Shown here piece after piece: positions 61,480-64,000 of a stretch of 64,000 nt of DNA (positions within the stretch are counted from its first letter, which is position 1; each line of letters starts with the position of its first letter). This stretch comes from Pseudomonadota bacterium (GTDB taxonomy: Bacteria > Bdellovibrionota > UBA1018). The stretch lies in the NCBI GenBank assembly GCA_027485695.1, contig JAIXQO010000004.1:258408-322407 (forward strand). The letters run 5' to 3'. The translations under genes and the position numbers were made by a program. The notes under the pieces were generated by a model. The model was not told the DNA's origin. It ran no database searches and saw only the letters and a program-made list of their open reading frames with translations.

Positions 61480-62369
61480 TGCTCGTTTGCGGTCAGTTCA
61501 GCGTCGGAGGTTAACCATCCGGAGACCCATCCGAATAACGCTGCCGAAAATGCCACCGCCAGCATTTTCATCGGAGACTGAAGTTTCAATTCACGTAAGT
61601 AAGGAGACAGCGCGCCCATGTGACGCATGAGCAGAGGCTGGCAGTAGATCCAAGTTGCAATCGCAAGCACCGCGGATGAACAAGCCAGTAGGAACTGATT
61701 CCAAACCTGGGGCATTCGCATCTGCATCCGTGTGCCCCCCCATTGACGAATCATGCTGGCGACCTCGGATTGGCACTGACGATTGAGTCGCGCGATTAAG
61801 AACAAAAGCGTGACGAAGGCGAGGGCCAACCCACCGGTGAATAGACGACTCACCCAGAAAATCGCTTTTAAGCTCTGCGTGACTGGATGAACTTTTTTAT
61901 CCGAAGATTCCACGCCTTCGATGCCTGGTATTTTTTTAAGCTCTTCGATGGTCGTATCGCTGACCGCGCCCTTGAGCGTAAAAAATCGCGGAGTTACCCA
62001 CTCGGCATCCGCTCCAAGAGCTTGAACTTCGTGCGCAAGCTCCGGATAGCTCGTCTCCAAATCCTTAAGAAAAGTTGCCGCGTCCGTATAGTCCGAACTG
62101 ACTCGACTCGAGCCTAACTGAGTTTTGATCGCGTCCTGAATGACTCCCGTTTGAAGGTGCGGCTCATCCGGGCGCTTACCGACGGATGGATCCAAGTAGA
62201 CCGTCACGATACGCTCCGCTTCGAGCTTGTCGACGATCGAGGCGACGTTCTCGCCGATCCAATAGACGCTATTGAATCCGACTAAGATAAACGCCAGCGA
62301 ACCCAGTGCCATCCACTGGGTCATCGGGGCCGATTTCCAGGGCCGAAGCGAGAGTTTTAGCGAGACCAT
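61476..62369 (-). CDS. ftsX: FtsX, membrane part of the divisome ABC complex
   Basis: FtsX with FtsE transmits ATP-driven changes to EnvC across the membrane. The 297 residues have a first membrane helix (about 17-40), a periplasmic domain (RIVTVYLDPSVG, ETSYPELAHEVQALGADAEW), and three C-terminal helices, including LFTGGLALAFVTLLFLIARL and the last near KMLAVAFSAALFGWVSGWL. It overlaps ftsE by 13 bases. Confidence 0.95.
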   Translation of the reverse strand: MVSLKLSLRPWKSAPMTQWMALGSLAFILVGFNSVYWIGENVASIVDKLEAERIVTVYLDPSVGKRPDEPHLQTGVIQDAIKTQLGSSRVSSDYTDAATFLKDLETSYPELAHEVQALGADAEWVTPRFFTLKGAVSDTTIEELKKIPGIEGVESSDKKVHPVTQSLKAIFWVSRLFTGGLALAFVTLLFLIARLNRQCQSEVASMIRQWGGTRMQMRMPQVWNQFLLACSSAVLAIATWIYCQPLLMRHMGALSPYLRELKLQSPMKMLAVAFSAALFGWVSGWLTSDAELTANEQ

Positions 62370-63040
62370 AGGGCGCTTTCCTCAGAAGTCAGTTTTCCGT
62401 TTTGGAGCAAGAGACAACGCTTCCTCACGCGTCTCACGATGTCGCGGTCGTGCGTAGCGACGATCACAGTCATTCCGTGAACGTTCGCGCGTAACAACAG
62501 GTCCATCACCGTCCAAGTGTGTTGAAAATCTTGAGCGCCGGTCGGCTCATCTGCAATCAGGAGTTCCGGCTGTCGGGCAAGCGCTCGAGCAACGGCGACC
62601 CGCTGAGTTTCTCCGCCTGATAGTTCTCGAGCGAGCGCATCCTTGCGGTGCAAGAGCTGAAGTCGATCAAGTAACTCGTAGATTTTCTGTCTCGCCTCTT
62701 GTTTCAAGAGTCGAGATCCACCGTAAGACAGGGATAGAGCGACGTTTTCAAACACCGTGAAGTCTGAGATCAAACTCACCTTCTGCGGGATATAACCAAT
62801 CGATCGGCGAATCGCTTGCAGCGTCGCTTCCGAAGAATTGCGTGCTGAGTAGCCAAACACGGAGAGCTCCCCTGTGCTCGGCAGCTCTTCGGTCGCGATC
62901 AATTTGAAGAGCGTCGTCTTGCCCGCGCCGGTTCCGCCGAGCAAATAGACAAACTCGCCCTTTTTTATATCAAGATTGACTTGATCGAGGACGCGATTCT
63001 TTTGAGAATAGGATTTAGAGACGGCTTTAAGTTGAATCAT
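62357..63040 (-). CDS. ftsE: FtsE, ATPase of the FtsEX complex
   Basis: The 227 residues have the full ABC set: Walker A GGTGAGKTT, Q-loop GYIPQKVSLISDFTVFENVA, signature LSGGETQRVAVARAL, Walker B LLIADEPTGAQD and VIVATHDRDIV. It is the first gene of a six-gene minus-strand run (ftsE, ftsX, envC, ctpA, xseA, M23 peptidase), and the divergent gene at 63124 shares its 83-base upstream region. Confidence 0.96.
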   Translation of the reverse strand: MIQLKAVSKSYSQKNRVLDQVNLDIKKGEFVYLLGGTGAGKTTLFKLIATEELPSTGELSVFGYSARNSSEATLQAIRRSIGYIPQKVSLISDFTVFENVALSLSYGGSRLLKQEARQKIYELLDRLQLLHRKDALARELSGGETQRVAVARALARQPELLIADEPTGAQDFQHTWTVMDLLLRANVHGMTVIVATHDRDIVRRVRKRCLLLQNGKLTSEESALWSR

Positions 63041-63123
63041 CCGTGATTCTCCAGCTTACTACGTTAGCACCTTTGCGAACGCTGCCAAATGGCCAATATT
63101 TTGACGGTACCACCGGAGACTCC

Positions 63124-64000
63124 ATGCGCCGCTCCCTCTATTTAATTGCAGCTTACCTGGTCTGGATCTTTGTTTTCAGGCTCATCGTCCTCACCATCGT
63201 CACTTACCTGATGCAGGAGTCGGGCGCGCATTTCCGAGAAATCTCCGACACTTTCAATAATAACCTGCTGCTTTTTCACGGAATGGGAGCCGCGCTCTTC
63301 GTTTTATTCCTGCTCCAGATCAACCCGCTCACCATCGTTACCCGCCATGAGCTCTATTCCCGACACCAATTCCAGAGACAGTTCATTCCAGGTTGGATCC
63401 GGGGATTCCTCATTGCCACCATTTTCACGGGCCTCTTTATCCTGGTCGGCACCCACAACTACGTCGGATTCCTGATTCAAGAGGAGAACATCTTCGTGGC
63501 CATCATGGGCCTTATGATCCGCTTCCTCTCTTTATTCACGCTCATCTACTGCGAAGAATTCATTTTCCGGTATCAGTGGTTTCAACTGGCCAGAGGCAAT
63601 CAATATGGCCTCCGAATGATCATCATCTCGGCGCTGCTCTACGCGCTCACCAAAGCATTTCAGTTCAATCTCGGAGTCTCGCAAATCATTACGATCGGGC
63701 TTGCGGGCCTCTATCTCGGCCTGCGCTCCGCGGTGGAGATGAATTTTTTCCAAGGCGCGGGACTTTGGTCTGGATTCCTCGTCGCACTGAACATCGTTTT
63801 CAGTTTCCCGCTTTTCGGGAACGAGGCCCAAGGACTCCTCTTTGTTCAGTATTACCCCAGTGAGTCGGGCGTAGGTGAATTTTCGCGGTTCCTCAGTGGA
63901 GGAGCGGGCGGCCCTCTCTCCAGTTTTTTGACTGGCACACTGCTGGTCCTCGCGATCACGTACGAAGTCGTGCGCAGTCAAAAAGACTTGTTCTCCAAAG
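63124..64000 (+). CDS. CPBP-like membrane protein, motif 2 and 3 histidines not seen (partial)
   Basis: The gene runs past the window end; 292 codons are visible. GGAG lies five bases before the ATG. About eight hydrophobic helices are present. CEEFIFRYQW at 143-152 fits motif 1 of the CPBP (Abi, CAAX-protease-like) family, EExxxR. The later motifs are degenerate: LLYALTKAFQF has Lys where the FxxxH His belongs, and LVALN lacks the His of motif 3. It may be a non-proteolytic relative. The missing C-terminus prevents a firm call. Confidence 0.7.
   Translation, partial: MRRSLYLIAAYLVWIFVFRLIVLTIVTYLMQESGAHFREISDTFNNNLLLFHGMGAALFVLFLLQINPLTIVTRHELYSRHQFQRQFIPGWIRGFLIATIFTGLFILVGTHNYVGFLIQEENIFVAIMGLMIRFLSLFTLIYCEEFIFRYQWFQLARGNQYGLRMIIISALLYALTKAFQFNLGVSQIITIGLAGLYLGLRSAVEMNFFQGAGLWSGFLVALNIVFSFPLFGNEAQGLLFVQYYPSESGVGEFSRFLSGGAGGPLSSFLTGTLLVLAITYEVVRSQKDLFSK

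Overview
The window reads as a chromosomal, gene-dense stretch of a flagellated Gram-negative bacterium with roughly even GC. Supporting genes include TonB receptor, FtsEX/EnvC, lipoprotein, LpoA-like and flagellar filament genes. The content fits the Bdellovibrionota or another former deltaproteobacterial group: a Ser/Thr kinase with an HRDVSP catalytic loop, many secreted peptidases, collagen-like secreted proteins, and a class Ia ribonucleotide reductase under both NrdR and B12 control. That placement is inference. No rRNA, tRNA, CRISPR array, transposase or prophage gene was seen.

Layout. 1-4288: end of hemW, then the chaperone genes grpE, dnaK and dnaJ, with a sigma-32-like promoter touching the grpE start and RNA hairpins in both gaps. 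4285-12637: accessory envelope and secreted proteins: an ADP-ribosyltransferase-like secreted protein, a 1067-residue glycine-rich protein, an LpoA-like lipoprotein, a fatty acid desaturase and a papain-like protease. 12793-18230: flagellar block fliD, fliS, a chaperone-like gene, a TPR gene, a 46-codon gene and a GT9-like glycosyltransferase. 18241-22056: tesA/ybbA/ybbP-type esterase and ABC exporter. 22100-29162: RibD-like reductase, HAMP membrane protein, a DUF1284-lytic transglycosylase fusion, PAP2 phosphatase, Sel1 protein, and a trypsin-like protease with a small secreted partner.

29172-34663: housekeeping prs, pth and ychF, then GST, DUF4197, rhodanese and LysR genes, all on the minus strand. 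34664-38219: a candidate small RNA opposite LysR, a POT peptide transporter, a five-hairpin array, and a two-gene operon pairing a DUF2384 antitoxin-type protein with a shortened malate-synthase-like protein. 38335-42448: a small secreted protein, csaA, a Ser/Thr kinase and a beta-helix protein. 42656-46559: nrdA and nrdB preceded by tandem NrdR boxes and a cobalamin riboswitch. 46585-54627: an MtaD-type deaminase, a large lipoprotein, pepA, a ZnuD-like TonB receptor with a Fur-family-type palindrome, and a small membrane protein. 54651-64000: a GreA/Rnk-type factor, a two-component system, the operon ftsE-ftsX-envC-ctpA-xseA-M23 peptidase, and a CPBP-like membrane protein cut by the window end.

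The most interesting items are the dual NrdR/B12 control of a class Ia reductase that seems to lack its N-terminal ATP-cone motif, the DUF2384/malate-synthase-like pair, the hairpin array at 36538-36636, the cysteine-rich DUF1284 domain fused through a signal-anchor to a transglycosylase, and the secreted ART-like protein divergent from the collagen-like protein.
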